A stretch of DNA of 64,000 bases from Halopiger djelfimassiliensis (GTDB lineage Archaea; Halobacteriota; Halobacteria; Halobacteriales; Natrialbaceae): contig NZ_HG315685.1 in NCBI RefSeq assembly GCF_000455365.1, forward strand, positions 361,514-425,513, given 5' to 3'. Both the position numbers and the translations under genes were made by a program. Below are positions 55,397 through 63,332 of this stretch, one piece after another. The notes below the pieces were generated by a model. It had not been told where the DNA came from. It ran no database searches and was given only the letters and a program-made list of their open reading frames with translations. Every line of letters starts with the position of its first letter. Positions within the stretch are counted from its first letter, which is position 1.

Positions 55397-56191
55397 ATGC
55401 TCGACCTCCGGTTTTCGGACGCGGAGTTAGCACGGCGACGCGACCACATCACGACCTTCATCCGCGAGCAGGTCGAAACCGCCGGCGCGGAGGGTGCCGT
55501 CCTCGGCCTCTCCGGCGGCATCGATAGCACGCTCACCGCCTATCTCACCGTCGACGCACTCGGTACCGAGCGCGTCCACGGACTCGTCCTTCCGGCACAC
55601 GTCAGCAGCGACGACAACATGAGCGACGCCGAACGGGTTGCCCAGAACCTCGAGATCAGTTACGACGTCATCGAGATCGAACCGATCGTCGACTCGCTGC
55701 TTCAGGCCTATCCCGAAGCCGAGGGCGACCGCGAAGCGGTCGGCAACGCTCGAGCGCGCGTCCGGGCCGTCCTGAACTACCTCGTCGCGAACCACGAAAA
55801 CCGGCTCGTCGTCGGCACCGGCAACCGCAGCGAGGCCGCGGTCGGCTACTTCACGAAATACGGCGACGGGGCCGTCGACTGCCATCCGATCGGCAACCTC
55901 TACAAGGGTCAGGTCCGCCAGCTCGCCCGCCACGTCGGCGTTCCCGAGGACCTCGCGGCCAAGACCGCGACCGCGGAGCTGTGGGCCGACCAGACCGACG
56001 AGGAGGAACTGGGCGTCAGCTACGAGACGCTCGACTCGATCCTCGCGGCACACGTCGACGGCCCCCTGTCGGTGGCCGCGACCGCCCGCCTGCTCGAGAT
56101 CGACGAGGAAACCGTCGCGACCGTCCGCGGAATGTACGAACGCAGCGAACACAAACGGAGCGTTCCGCCGGCTCCGGAACCGCTCGAGTAA
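55397..56191 (+). CDS. nadE: NAD+ synthetase, ammonia-dependent
   Basis: The 264-residue enzyme converts deamido-NAD to NAD with ATP and ammonia. The PP-loop LGLSGGIDSTLTAY is near residue 36, VVGTGNRSEAAVGYFTKYGDG is near 138 and VGVPEDLAAKTATAELWADQTDEEELG is near 181. There is no glutaminase domain, so ammonia is used directly. Confidence 0.95.
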   Translation: MLDLRFSDAELARRRDHITTFIREQVETAGAEGAVLGLSGGIDSTLTAYLTVDALGTERVHGLVLPAHVSSDDNMSDAERVAQNLEISYDVIEIEPIVDSLLQAYPEAEGDREAVGNARARVRAVLNYLVANHENRLVVGTGNRSEAAVGYFTKYGDGAVDCHPIGNLYKGQVRQLARHVGVPEDLAAKTATAELWADQTDEEELGVSYETLDSILAAHVDGPLSVAATARLLEIDEETVATVRGMYERSEHKRSVPPAPEPLE

Positions 56192-56221
56192 CACGGCCGC
56201 CCGTCGGTCCGATGTCGCTCA

Positions 56222-56755
56222 CTATGCGGTTCGCCACTCGGATTCCAGCAGTCCGTACCAGTAGACGTCCTGAAACTCGCCGTCGATGAACTCGCCGTCG
56301 CGGTGGACGCCTTCCTGCGTGAACCCGATCGACTCGAGGAGCCGTCTCGAGGCGTCGTTGAACTCGAACACTCGGGCGGCGATCTTGTGCAGTCCGAGCT
56401 GATCGAAGCCGTAAGCGACGATCCGCTCGGCGGCGTCGCTGCCGTACCCCTGCTTGTGGTGGTCGGGCGCGACCCAGTAGCCGATCTCCGCACGCCGTGC
56501 TTCCCAGTCGATCGAGTTGAAACCGATCGTCCCGACCGGCGTCGAATCGGCCACGATCAGCAGGTTCACCGTGTCGTCATCGCAGACGACGTTCTCAAAG
56601 AAATCCTGTTCCTGCTCGCGGTTGACCGGCCTCGAACGACCGATCGCCCGCCAGATCCGGGGATCGTTGATCCGGTTTCGCAAGAACTCGAGATCGTCCT
56701 CCTCGATCGGCCGCAGATCCACGCGATCGCCGGACAAAAACACCGCGTCTGCCAT
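56222..56755 (-). CDS. RimJ/RimL-type N-acetyltransferase
   Basis: The 177-residue GNAT protein of the ribosomal-protein acetyltransferase subgroup shows LRPIEEDDLEFLRNRINDP at the N-terminus and the acetyl-CoA segment APDHHKQGYGSDAAERIVAYGF near residue 97. The acceptor is unknown. Confidence 0.9.
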   Translation of the reverse strand: MADAVFLSGDRVDLRPIEEDDLEFLRNRINDPRIWRAIGRSRPVNREQEQDFFENVVCDDDTVNLLIVADSTPVGTIGFNSIDWEARRAEIGYWVAPDHHKQGYGSDAAERIVAYGFDQLGLHKIAARVFEFNDASRRLLESIGFTQEGVHRDGEFIDGEFQDVYWYGLLESEWRTA

Positions 56756-56819
56756 GCCCTCCCGTTTCGCCGGAGTATCGAAAAAGCTGATTGTACAGTG
56801 CTATCGACACACATTCCTC

Positions 56820-57530
56820 TCACTCGAGCACGGCGTCGATATCGTCGGCATGGGCCGCGACGAGTTTCCCGAACGCCTGTGCCTCGTGTCGTTCCTGGGT
56901 CGCTCGCTCGCGATCGTCCCGAAGCCGTCGTTTCAGCACGGCCGTGGCGTCGTCGGCGTTTGCGGCGATTTCCTCTGCGACCGTTCGCGGGTCGTCCTCG
57001 ATGCGAGATATTAGTCCCATCCGAAGGGCGTCCCCGGCGTCGATGGTCCGGCCCGAAAGGGCGATCTCGAGGGCGTTCCCGTCCCCGACGATCCGGGGCA
57101 ACCGAACGGTTCCGCCCCACGCGCCGAACAGCCCGAAGGTAACGCCGGGCTCGCCGTAGGTCGAGTCTGGAGTCCCCACACGAACGTCACAGGCCAGCGC
57201 GAGTTCCAGCCCGCCGCCGCGTGCCGGACCGTCGATACCCGCCACGACGACCGCAGGGGCGTCCTCGATCGCCCGGGCGACCCGCTGGCCCCGGCGGGCG
57301 AACGCTTCGGCGCGCTCGCGGTCCCCGTCGAAACCGCTGACGGTCTCGAGGTCCGCACCCGCACAGAAGGCGGGCCCGCTCCCGCGGAGGTAGATCACCG
57401 ACTCGTCGGCGTCGGCGATCGCCGTCTCGAGTTCCGCGAGGCCGTCGACGGTTAGGGCGTTCCGGACTGCGGGGCGGTCGATCGTAACGGTGCGAATCGA
57501 TCGATCGGCATCGACGTCCACGTCGATCAT
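56820..57530 (-). CDS. Enoyl-CoA hydratase/isomerase family protein
   Basis: The 236-residue crotonase-fold protein has the oxyanion loop GPAFCAGADLETV near residue 52 and ARGGGLELALACDVRVG near 107. It has EPGVTFGLFGAWGGTVRLPR, where the first catalytic Glu is Gly, and ALEIALSG, where the second Glu is kept. It is short for the family and could be a hydrolase or isomerase instead. It is divergent from the gene at 57591. Confidence 0.88.
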   Translation of the reverse strand: MIDVDVDADRSIRTVTIDRPAVRNALTVDGLAELETAIADADESVIYLRGSGPAFCAGADLETVSGFDGDRERAEAFARRGQRVARAIEDAPAVVVAGIDGPARGGGLELALACDVRVGTPDSTYGEPGVTFGLFGAWGGTVRLPRIVGDGNALEIALSGRTIDAGDALRMGLISRIEDDPRTVAEEIAANADDATAVLKRRLRDDRERATQERHEAQAFGKLVAAHADDIDAVLE

Positions 57531-57590
57531 GCGCGCAGTCGATCCGGCGTTTCCAAAGGTCTTTGCCTCCCCCGTCGTAACCCCCCGCTA

Positions 57591-58436
57591 ATGGAGACGG
57601 CCGACAACTGTCGGCGTGCCGCTTGCGACGCCGTCGCGGACGTCGAACCACCGCAGTTGCACGACCTCGTCGAGACGGTTCTCGACGGCGCGTCGATGCT
57701 TCCCGGAGCGCTTACTATCGCGAGTGCCACCACGGCAGCGTCGGACGCGACCGGACCCTTCGAAGAGCCGACCGGGGACGATCCCGACCGCGAACTCGCC
57801 GGCGTCGTCACCCACGCGGCTGGCGTCCAGTTGATCTACGAAGGACTGCGACTCACCAGAACGCTCGCCCGCGAGGAACCTTGGACGCAGGAGGAACCCA
57901 CCGCTGACGCGGATACGACCCTCGATGCGTCTATCAACGCCGATACTCGTCACGCCGCTGGGACCGAAACGACAAGCGACGCGGACCTCGAAGTCCTCGC
58001 CGCCGATATCCTCGTCGCCCGGGGGTTCTACCTGCTCGCCCGGACCGAGGCCGCCGGGACGGCCGTCCGTACCGTGCAGGCGTTCGGCCGCGACCAGACC
58101 CGTCGTCACGAACTCACCAACAGCGACGTCGCGTTCGACGAGGACGTCGACGGCGAGCCGGATACCACCACTGCTGCCGGCTCCGGCACCGACCCCGCCG
58201 CGATCGACGCCAACCTCGAGCGGGACGTCCTCGAACTCGCCGTCCGCACCGGGGCGGCCGCCGTCGACGGCTCCCCATCCTCGCGGCTGCTCGCGTTTAC
58301 CGACGAACTCGCCGAGACCGTCGGCACGTCGTTCCCGCCGGCCGAGGAGTACCGCTCCGATCTCGAGCCGGGGGCATCCGATCCGTCGCTCGAGGATTCC
58401 TCGACCGATCGGGCGACGTCCGCGACGGATCCGTAA
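57591..58436 (+). CDS. Haloarchaeal protein of unknown function (DUF7114-like)
   Basis: The 281-residue protein has helical segments CRRAACDAVADVEPPQLHDLVETVLDGASMLPGALT, HAAGVQLIYEGLRLTRTLAREE and LVARGFYLLARTEAAGTAVRTVQAFGRDQTRR. These give the layout of a polyprenyl-synthase-like helical fold, but the DDxxD motif is not seen. The C-terminus is acidic and Ser/Thr-rich. I recall a DUF7114 haloarchaeal family of this type; that is not verified. Confidence 0.75.
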   Translation: METADNCRRAACDAVADVEPPQLHDLVETVLDGASMLPGALTIASATTAASDATGPFEEPTGDDPDRELAGVVTHAAGVQLIYEGLRLTRTLAREEPWTQEEPTADADTTLDASINADTRHAAGTETTSDADLEVLAADILVARGFYLLARTEAAGTAVRTVQAFGRDQTRRHELTNSDVAFDEDVDGEPDTTTAAGSGTDPAAIDANLERDVLELAVRTGAAAVDGSPSSRLLAFTDELAETVGTSFPPAEEYRSDLEPGASDPSLEDSSTDRATSATDP

Positions 58437-58523
58437 CTGCCCGACCGAACCGGGATAACCCACCCCATGCCCCGGTCCGAATCGAAACCCATAAAGACGA
58501 CTCGCGTCAACGAAGGAATGCGC

Positions 58524-58595
58524 GCCTGGGTAGCTTAGCGGTAAAGCGCGTCCTTGGTAAGGACGAGAGCCCGGGTTCAAATCCCGGCCTAGGCT
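58524..58595 (+). tRNA. tRNA-Thr(GGU), probable integration site
   Basis: Plus-strand cloverleaf of 72 bases: the acceptor stem GCCTGGG pairs with CCTAGGC, the discriminator is T, the D arm is GCTT/AAGC and the anticodon stem is CGTCC/GGACG. The loop TTGGTAA gives anticodon GGT. The T arm is CCGGG-TTCAAAT-CCCGG. A TATA-like CATAAAGAC lies about 26-34 bases upstream. An integrase gene starts 183 bases after its 3' end. Confidence 0.95.
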
Positions 58596-58778
58596 TCCGC
58601 GCGTTTCAGCGCCTCTCCGTCCATTTTACGCCCTTCTTTGGAGAGAACAAATGAAACGCAGGAACGTTACGTTTCACTACACGGGAACCCCGTCGCCGTC
58701 TTGCGATTCGTATAGCTGTCAGGACACCATAACGTCAGACGTTACGCCGTCCGGCGATTCGGGGGGTGAGCGTTCTCG

Positions 58779-59969
58779 ATGAACCGGACTGACCCACTCG
58801 ATAACCTCGGCAGTGGTGATACCATGTCCACGGAGGTCCCGCCCGCGCCCGAGGACTGCGAGTTCGATTATCCGTTGGTTAGCGAGCGCTCGAAGCGCGA
58901 CCTGCAAGAGTTCGGGCTGAACATGGTAGACGACTACCGTGACTTCAAGCGTGAACTGCTGTCGTGGCTCGCTAACTACGGGAAGAACCCCGAGAAGCAC
59001 GAGGGACTTGCTCGTTCCACGCTCGAATCCACCCACTACAAACTCGAAACGGCCTTCCGCTGGCTCTGGCGGTACGAGAACCAGTACACCACGCAGTTCA
59101 CGCCCGACCACGCAGACAAGTTCGTTCGAGTCCTCGACCAGTCGGACGGGATGATCGACTCGACCGTTCTCCACCACGCCAAGGACATTAAGCGGTACTT
59201 CCGCTTCAGTAACCACGTCCGGGGAACGGATTACGAGTGGGAACTCGACGTAGAACTCTCGCAGTCCAACGGAGACGAACGAGACTACCTTCGTCGTAGT
59301 ACGTTCGAGCCGCTGTATCAAGCGGCGCTCGAACACTCGTCAGTGAAAAGTTACCACTCCGTCTCGCCTGATGAACGTAGTCAACTGAAGGCCTTCGTCG
59401 CACAGCGGCTTGGTATCCCGAAAGAGAAGGTCGGTCCGGCGGAGTTCAAAGAAGCGAACTCGTGGAAGTATCCGTCTATGATTGCGGTCACTCTCGACAC
59501 TGGATTACGTCCCATTGAGGTTGGGCGGGCAAAGGTGTCGTGGGTGAACCTCGAAGACAACGAGTTGAACATCCCCAAGGACGAGTCTACGAAGAATGAG
59601 GCACATTGGAACTGTGCGATCAAGGGTCGAACTGCGAAGGCTCTGAAGCGATGGCTCGATGAACGGGCGTCGCTGGACAAGTACGAGGATAGGGACGAGT
59701 TGTGGCTGACGCAGAAATCGTCATCGTACAGTTCCAAGTCCTGCAATGCACTCCTCCATCGGGTGATCGAGAGTGGGAACGTTCCGATCCCCGAGCATAA
59801 GGAGATTTCGTGGTACTCTATCCGGCACGGTGTGGCGACCTATTGGGCGAACCACGTGGGTCCTCACCACGCAAAAGAGCAACTGCGCCACAAGAGTCTG
59901 AACACGACTATGAAGTATCTCCATTCGGATGCAGAGACGCGGAATAGTGCTGTAGAGCAAATCTGGTAG
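58779..59969 (+). CDS. Tyrosine-type integrase
   Basis: The 396-residue recombinase has an N-terminal SAM-like core-binding domain (residues of about 35-170) and the catalytic domain after residue 200. Box I is LDTGLRPIEVGRAK, box II is WYSIRHGVATYW (the usual HxxR first His is Tyr), then LRHKSLNTTMKYLH holds the later His and the nucleophile Tyr. ATG 58824 (MSTEVPPAPEDC) is an alternative start. Site-specific integration into the adjacent tRNA-Thr is the likely role. The first-His change is common enough in archaeal integrases to leave it probably active. Confidence 0.92.
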   Translation: MNRTDPLDNLGSGDTMSTEVPPAPEDCEFDYPLVSERSKRDLQEFGLNMVDDYRDFKRELLSWLANYGKNPEKHEGLARSTLESTHYKLETAFRWLWRYENQYTTQFTPDHADKFVRVLDQSDGMIDSTVLHHAKDIKRYFRFSNHVRGTDYEWELDVELSQSNGDERDYLRRSTFEPLYQAALEHSSVKSYHSVSPDERSQLKAFVAQRLGIPKEKVGPAEFKEANSWKYPSMIAVTLDTGLRPIEVGRAKVSWVNLEDNELNIPKDESTKNEAHWNCAIKGRTAKALKRWLDERASLDKYEDRDELWLTQKSSSYSSKSCNALLHRVIESGNVPIPEHKEISWYSIRHGVATYWANHVGPHHAKEQLRHKSLNTTMKYLHSDAETRNSAVEQIW

Positions 59970-60002
59970 GTGGTAGTCAGATCGGTACGTGATTTCCCGT
60001 TT

Positions 60003-60107
60003 TCATGAGTTATTCGGTGGGCTTAACGTTGCTTCGCACTTCCAACACACCATATCGTACTCGCCAACCGCTGTTCCACAGGACGGACACTGCGCTTCAA
60101 AACTCAT
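60003..60107 (-). CDS. Zinc-finger microprotein, 34 residues
   Basis: This frame encodes MSFEAQCPSCGTAVGEYDMVCWKCEATL and a short tail. Two Cys pairs (CPSC and CWKC) match the CPxCG-type microproteins common in haloarchaea. Its ATG overlaps the last 11 bases of the zinc-ribbon gene at 60097 in a different frame, suggesting coupling. It is too short for usual ORF cut-offs. Confidence 0.65.
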   Translation of the reverse strand: MSFEAQCPSCGTAVGEYDMVCWKCEATLSPPNNS

Positions 60108-60402
60108 GAGAACCACCATCTTTCGTAGTGAAGGCTTCAGCGATACCGTCACGATAATCTCGGTCGCCTCGCTTCAGACCGAGTGAAAGCGCCCTCCGTA
60201 CAGTCTGATCGTACTCATCTATATCAACCAAAACCTCGTCCTCACAGGACAGCACCATTCCTTTCTGATTCTCTGCCACTTTGCACTTGTACCCACAGGA
60301 CGGGCAGGTGGCACGCACGTTGTTACCGCTGTAGGGCCATTCATAGCCACAGTGGGGACATTCGACCACGGTATCACCGGGCTTCGCATATTCTGGAATC
60401 AT
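60097..60402 (-). CDS. Double zinc-ribbon protein, 101 residues
   Basis: The protein contains CPHCGYEWPYSG at residue 15 and CPSCGYKCKV at residue 33, both zinc-ribbon-like, followed by an acidic C-terminal half (LSCEDEVLVDIDEYDQTV, RGDRDYRDGIAEAF). The zinc part could bind DNA or protein. It overlaps the 34-residue microprotein at 60003. Function unknown. Confidence 0.75.
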   Translation of the reverse strand: MIPEYAKPGDTVVECPHCGYEWPYSGNNVRATCPSCGYKCKVAENQKGMVLSCEDEVLVDIDEYDQTVRRALSLGLKRGDRDYRDGIAEAFTTKDGGSHEF

Positions 60403-60524
60403 GCAGATTCTTCGAGGCGGGCCACAAAGTTAAATCATTCTGACGTTTTATGCAAATCGTTACGTAAATATCCCAAATGTAGGAGATTACAATACCTCCT
60501 GAAGATTTTTTCCTGCATTTGTTG

Positions 60525-60546
60525 TCCTACAATCGGTATTGTAGGA
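60525..60546. repeat. 9-base inverted repeat
   Basis: TCCTACAAT and ATTGTAGGA form perfect arms around CGGT. It sits between the lipoprotein stop at 60611 and the zinc-ribbon gene. It has no T-run, so it is not a clear terminator; it could be an operator for a dimeric repressor. The surrounding 60403-60610 contains no reliable gene: an 85-residue frame (60435-60692) overlaps the lipoprotein and is probably not real. Confidence 0.55.
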
Positions 60547-60610
60547 ATTCTCAATTCAAGTTGTTCGGTAATAATCTCTCGAAGTGCTTCGTCAAAAGAA
60601 TATCCTCGAG

Positions 60611-61084
60611 TCAGAACCCGACCGAGACTTCGACTTCGTACTCTTCGATACGGCTCGCGTCTTGACTCGTGTACATACAGTCGAACTCCCATTCACGACC
60701 AGCCGCGAGGTCATTCACGTTGTCGAGTCCTTCACCGATCTGCGTCCCATCGGCGTCGAGGAACGTCGCGGTCGCTTCGACGTATGAGAGTTCCCGGTCA
60801 GCGTTGTTGACAGCAGTGCCACGGACACCCGACTGAAATTCTTCCTCGTAGAACTCGTGGTCGAGAATCTCTACGTCCGACTGGTTGTCGTCACCGTTGT
60901 CTCCGTTGTTGGTGTCGCCGCCGTTGTTGTCTCCGTTATTGTTTCCAGAGTCGCTGGTATCGCTGTCACCGCTGTTTCCGTTGGCGGTTCCTTCGTCTGA
61001 ATCATTTTCGTCGCTGGTACAGCCCGCGAGGGCGAGGATGGTAGCGGTCGCACCTATGCTTGCCAGATACTTCCGTCGGAACAT
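60611..61084 (-). CDS. Haloarchaeal lipoprotein with FxLYD-like domain
   Basis: The 157-residue protein has a signal with lipobox LALAGC (residues 17-22), a Ser/Asn/Gly/Asp low-complexity linker (residues 25-68) and a beta domain of about 85 residues (VEILDHEFYEEEFQSGVRGTAVNNADRELSYVEATATFLDADG) of the FxLYD type. It is probably anchored outside the membrane. It is divergent from the repressor at 61197. Such lipoproteins are frequent cargo in haloarchaeal elements. Confidence 0.85.
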   Translation of the reverse strand: MFRRKYLASIGATATILALAGCTSDENDSDEGTANGNSGDSDTSDSGNNNGDNNGGDTNNGDNGDDNQSDVEILDHEFYEEEFQSGVRGTAVNNADRELSYVEATATFLDADGTQIGEGLDNVNDLAAGREWEFDCMYTSQDASRIEEYEVEVSVGF

Positions 61085-61139
61085 TTCATTTCAACACAAA
61101 ACAGAGAGTGCTTATAATTGTTGCTGTAGTTAACGCAGA

Positions 61140-61156
61140 GTTAACTAAAGTATACT
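61140..61156 (+). promoter_or_regulatory. Probable TATA element of the PhiH1-like repressor gene
   Basis: GTTAACTAAAGTATACT lies about 41-57 bases before ATG 61197, AT-rich and flanked by the divergent lipoprotein start at 61084. Confidence 0.4.
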
Positions 61157-61196
61157 ATTCGTGATATGTAACGACAAGTGGCGCGAGTTTCCGATA

Positions 61197-61463
61197 ATGA
61201 GAAAATCGGCGGATTGGATGAGTATCGCAGACGAACGGATTCTTGAGGCGCTTGAGGAGAAAGAGTCAGGCACACCGACAAGTCTATCACAAAACGAATA
61301 CGTCCGATTCAGCCGTACACATCTACACCAGCGGATGAAGAAATTAGATCGGTATGGATTGATTCGTTTCCTCGGGAATGGGGTGTACGTCCTTACCGAC
61401 GAAGGCCAACAGTATCTCGATGGTGATCTTGACGCCGCCGAACTCGAGCCGGACGAGGACTGA
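61197..61463 (+). CDS. PhiH1-like repressor, winged-helix
   Basis: The 88-residue protein begins MRKSADWMSIADERILEALEE, typical of the PhiH1 repressor family of haloarchaeal phages and elements, and continues with a winged helix (SLSQNEYVRFSRTHLHQRMKKLDRYGLIRF) and a beta wing (NGVYVLTDEGQQYLDG). It probably regulates element genes. A start at 61161 is less likely. Such repressors support a viral or plasmid origin. Confidence 0.85.
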   Translation: MRKSADWMSIADERILEALEEKESGTPTSLSQNEYVRFSRTHLHQRMKKLDRYGLIRFLGNGVYVLTDEGQQYLDGDLDAAELEPDED

Positions 61464-61811
61464 CCATGTTCGTTCCCTAAACCGGGAAGAGAACTCTTTT
61501 ACCGCAACTTCCGGAGGTGTCCTTGTCGCCAACGACCGGGAGAGCGATGTGAGTGGCTCGTGAGTGCGGTTGCCGTTCAAGCGAGTGGTCTTGATCATCG
61601 TATTTCCCGATCCGCCTCAACGGCATTGAGCGGCGATATGAGACAAGTAGAATACGCACTATGCATTGTCCATGGAGTTATAATTCCCAACAATAATAAT
61701 CCTACAGCCCCTATTATACAATAGAGGGCAACCGCTTCTCGGGGCGTAATTCGCGTCGAAAAGCCCGCCTGCTGGAACAGGCGAGCGGTGGCCTTCGGGA
61801 GACGAAAGCCA
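61464..61811. other. AT-rich gap with promoter-like and hairpin sequence
   Basis: No gene is convincing here. CCCCTATT and AATAG-GGG form an imperfect inverted repeat across a TATA-like TATTATAC near 61708-61728, a candidate promoter/operator of the following genes. A hairpin (CGCCTG, loop CTGGAA, CAGGCG) lies at 61766-61783, just before the next gene. Alternatively the next gene could start at 61788. Confidence 0.45.
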
Positions 61812-62021
61812 ATGCCAACTACGCACGCCGAGAGTCAAGAGCGTACCGAACAGCAGACACTTCGAGAACTACCGGGATTCCATCTGGATTCCGGATCGCC
61901 GTGTGCCTGTGGTGTCGAAGCCATTCAGACGAGCAAGTCGGTCGGCTACAGCGACTTCGTGACGTACACCCACTGTTGTACCGAGTGCGGGAACGAGTTC
62001 GTCACCTACATCGAGGGATAA
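61812..62021 (+). CDS. Zinc-ribbon protein, 69 residues
   Basis: The protein has two Cys pairs (CAC in SPCACGVEAIQ and CC-EC in THCCTECGNEFV) and ends NEFVTYIEG. ATG 61812 is chosen; ATG 61788 would add eight residues. It begins a run of three Cys-rich genes that overlap or nearly touch: 61812, 62024 and 62458. Function unknown. Confidence 0.7.
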   Translation: MPTTHAESQERTEQQTLRELPGFHLDSGSPCACGVEAIQTSKSVGYSDFVTYTHCCTECGNEFVTYIEG

Positions 62022-62023
62022 CG

Positions 62024-62461
62024 ATGGCGGCGATTTCCCCTACCAATGTGGTGGACGTACTTGATGCCGACGTGGCAGTCGAGAAGCGAGCGCAGTGGGA
62101 AGCCTTCTCGTTTGCGCTGCTCGGAGACGGCAACGTAGAGGTAGTCAACGGCTCCCACGAGGACGCTGACGATCACACCTATACTGTCCATGTCGAGGGC
62201 GGTATCCCGAGCGATTGCACCTGTCCGGCCTTCGAATATCAGTCGGGTCCGTGCAAGCACATGATTGCGGTCGCTATTCGAGAATCAGTCCTCGAAGCGG
62301 CCAGCCGGGAGCGGCCCGTTCGCGCCGACGGTGGTGTGACGCTCGACTCGTTCGCTACCGAGGACACCAACGAGAACGAGTGCTGGTGTGACGACCACGA
62401 CTTCCCGTGCTTCGACTGCTATCGGGATAGTCAGCGCGATCTTCCGGGTGATTCCGAATGA
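62024..62461 (+). CDS. SWIM zinc-finger protein
   Basis: The 145-residue protein contains CTCPAFEYQSGPCKHMIAVA near residue 66, the C-x-C-xn-C-x-H SWIM zinc finger, preceded by a beta strand pair. The C-terminal tail has more Cys residues (CWCDDHDFPCFDC). SWIM fingers bind DNA or protein in transposase and nuclease-associated proteins. Its stop overlaps the next ATG as ATGA. Confidence 0.88.
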   Translation: MAAISPTNVVDVLDADVAVEKRAQWEAFSFALLGDGNVEVVNGSHEDADDHTYTVHVEGGIPSDCTCPAFEYQSGPCKHMIAVAIRESVLEAASRERPVRADGGVTLDSFATEDTNENECWCDDHDFPCFDCYRDSQRDLPGDSE

Positions 62462-62733
62462 CGAAACTTCCTCCGGCAAAAGCACTCAACGGAGAGAAGA
62501 CGGGCACCACCTGCGACTCGTGCAACAAAGGAATCCGAACGGGTGACAAAGCGGTCGCCTACGCCACGCACTACGATGGCGACGGGTGGATCGTCCGGCG
62601 GGTATCGTGTACCGACTGCGGCCAGACGAGTATCGGTCTACCGACTGACGGAGCCGATGAAGTCGTCATTGAAGCGGTTGTCTGGCGTAATCGACTTGTC
62701 GGTGTGACTACGGTAGATCGGAATCGACCCTGA
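62458..62733 (+). CDS. Small zinc-binding protein, 91 residues
   Basis: The protein contains CDSC near residue 19 and CTDC near residue 51, suggesting a single zinc site between two beta hairpins (YATHYDGDGWIVRRVSC). The start overlaps the SWIM gene by ATGA. It is likely an element-specific protein of unknown role. Confidence 0.75.
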   Translation: MTKLPPAKALNGEKTGTTCDSCNKGIRTGDKAVAYATHYDGDGWIVRRVSCTDCGQTSIGLPTDGADEVVIEAVVWRNRLVGVTTVDRNRP

Positions 62734-62881
62734 TACTACTGGTAGGATTTTGTCCGTTACAGTATTGAGTCGTAACGCACCTTCAATCAGTTCATTATTC
62801 CGACGCCCAGCCGATACTATATACGCCGAGAACAGTATCTCGAATAATTGTACCTATCCCGCATAGGAGTATCAGGCCGCA

Positions 62882-63322
62882 TTATCTGTTGCTAATCATT
62901 TCAATATGATCGGCAAATGGAACTATGGCAATAAGAACGCCCAATAGAATCACTAATGCACCCAGTATCATGCCAACATTCGGATCGGATGCTAAACCTC
63001 GGAAGGAGATACCAGCAATAAACACACCAACGCAGCTAATAATGACACCAATGGCAGCAATGGCTCCTTTGCCTGTCCATTCAGCACGCCTTGCCCAATT
63101 TGCTGAATATGTATTTCTTATCCCATCGTGAAACGCGACCCCCATGAGAAGTCCAATGAAAATTCCAGTAAGAAATACAAATAATGTTGAAGCAAAATTC
63201 GAGACTGCACTATCTGCGAATGCAGTTGAGGCTAAACTACCTATAAATCCTCCAAAGAGAGCGCCGATTATAGACCAGAATGTCACATCAACGCTACCTG
63301 GCCTCTTTGAGTCTTCACTCAT
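62882..63322 (-). CDS. AT-rich membrane protein, 146 residues
   Basis: The protein has four hydrophobic segments, the first being FWSIIGALFGGFIGSLAST and another FLTGIFIGLLMGVAF, in a sequence with unusually low GC for this genome, consistent with transferred DNA. ATG 63322 (MSEDSKRPGSVDV) is chosen over the longer frame. It is close to the metallopeptidase start on the same strand. No family is recognised. Confidence 0.75.
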   Translation of the reverse strand: MSEDSKRPGSVDVTFWSIIGALFGGFIGSLASTAFADSAVSNFASTLFVFLTGIFIGLLMGVAFHDGIRNTYSANWARRAEWTGKGAIAAIGVIISCVGVFIAGISFRGLASDPNVGMILGALVILLGVLIAIVPFADHIEMISNR

Positions 63323-63332
63323 GTAGGTGTAG

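Noticed and set aside
60525-60546. Inverted repeat as a transcription terminator
   Set aside because: There is no T-run after either arm, the usual archaeal termination signal.
60435-60692. 85-residue minus-strand frame near the lipoprotein stop
   Set aside because: It overlaps the well-supported lipoprotein gene by 82 bases and shows no family features.
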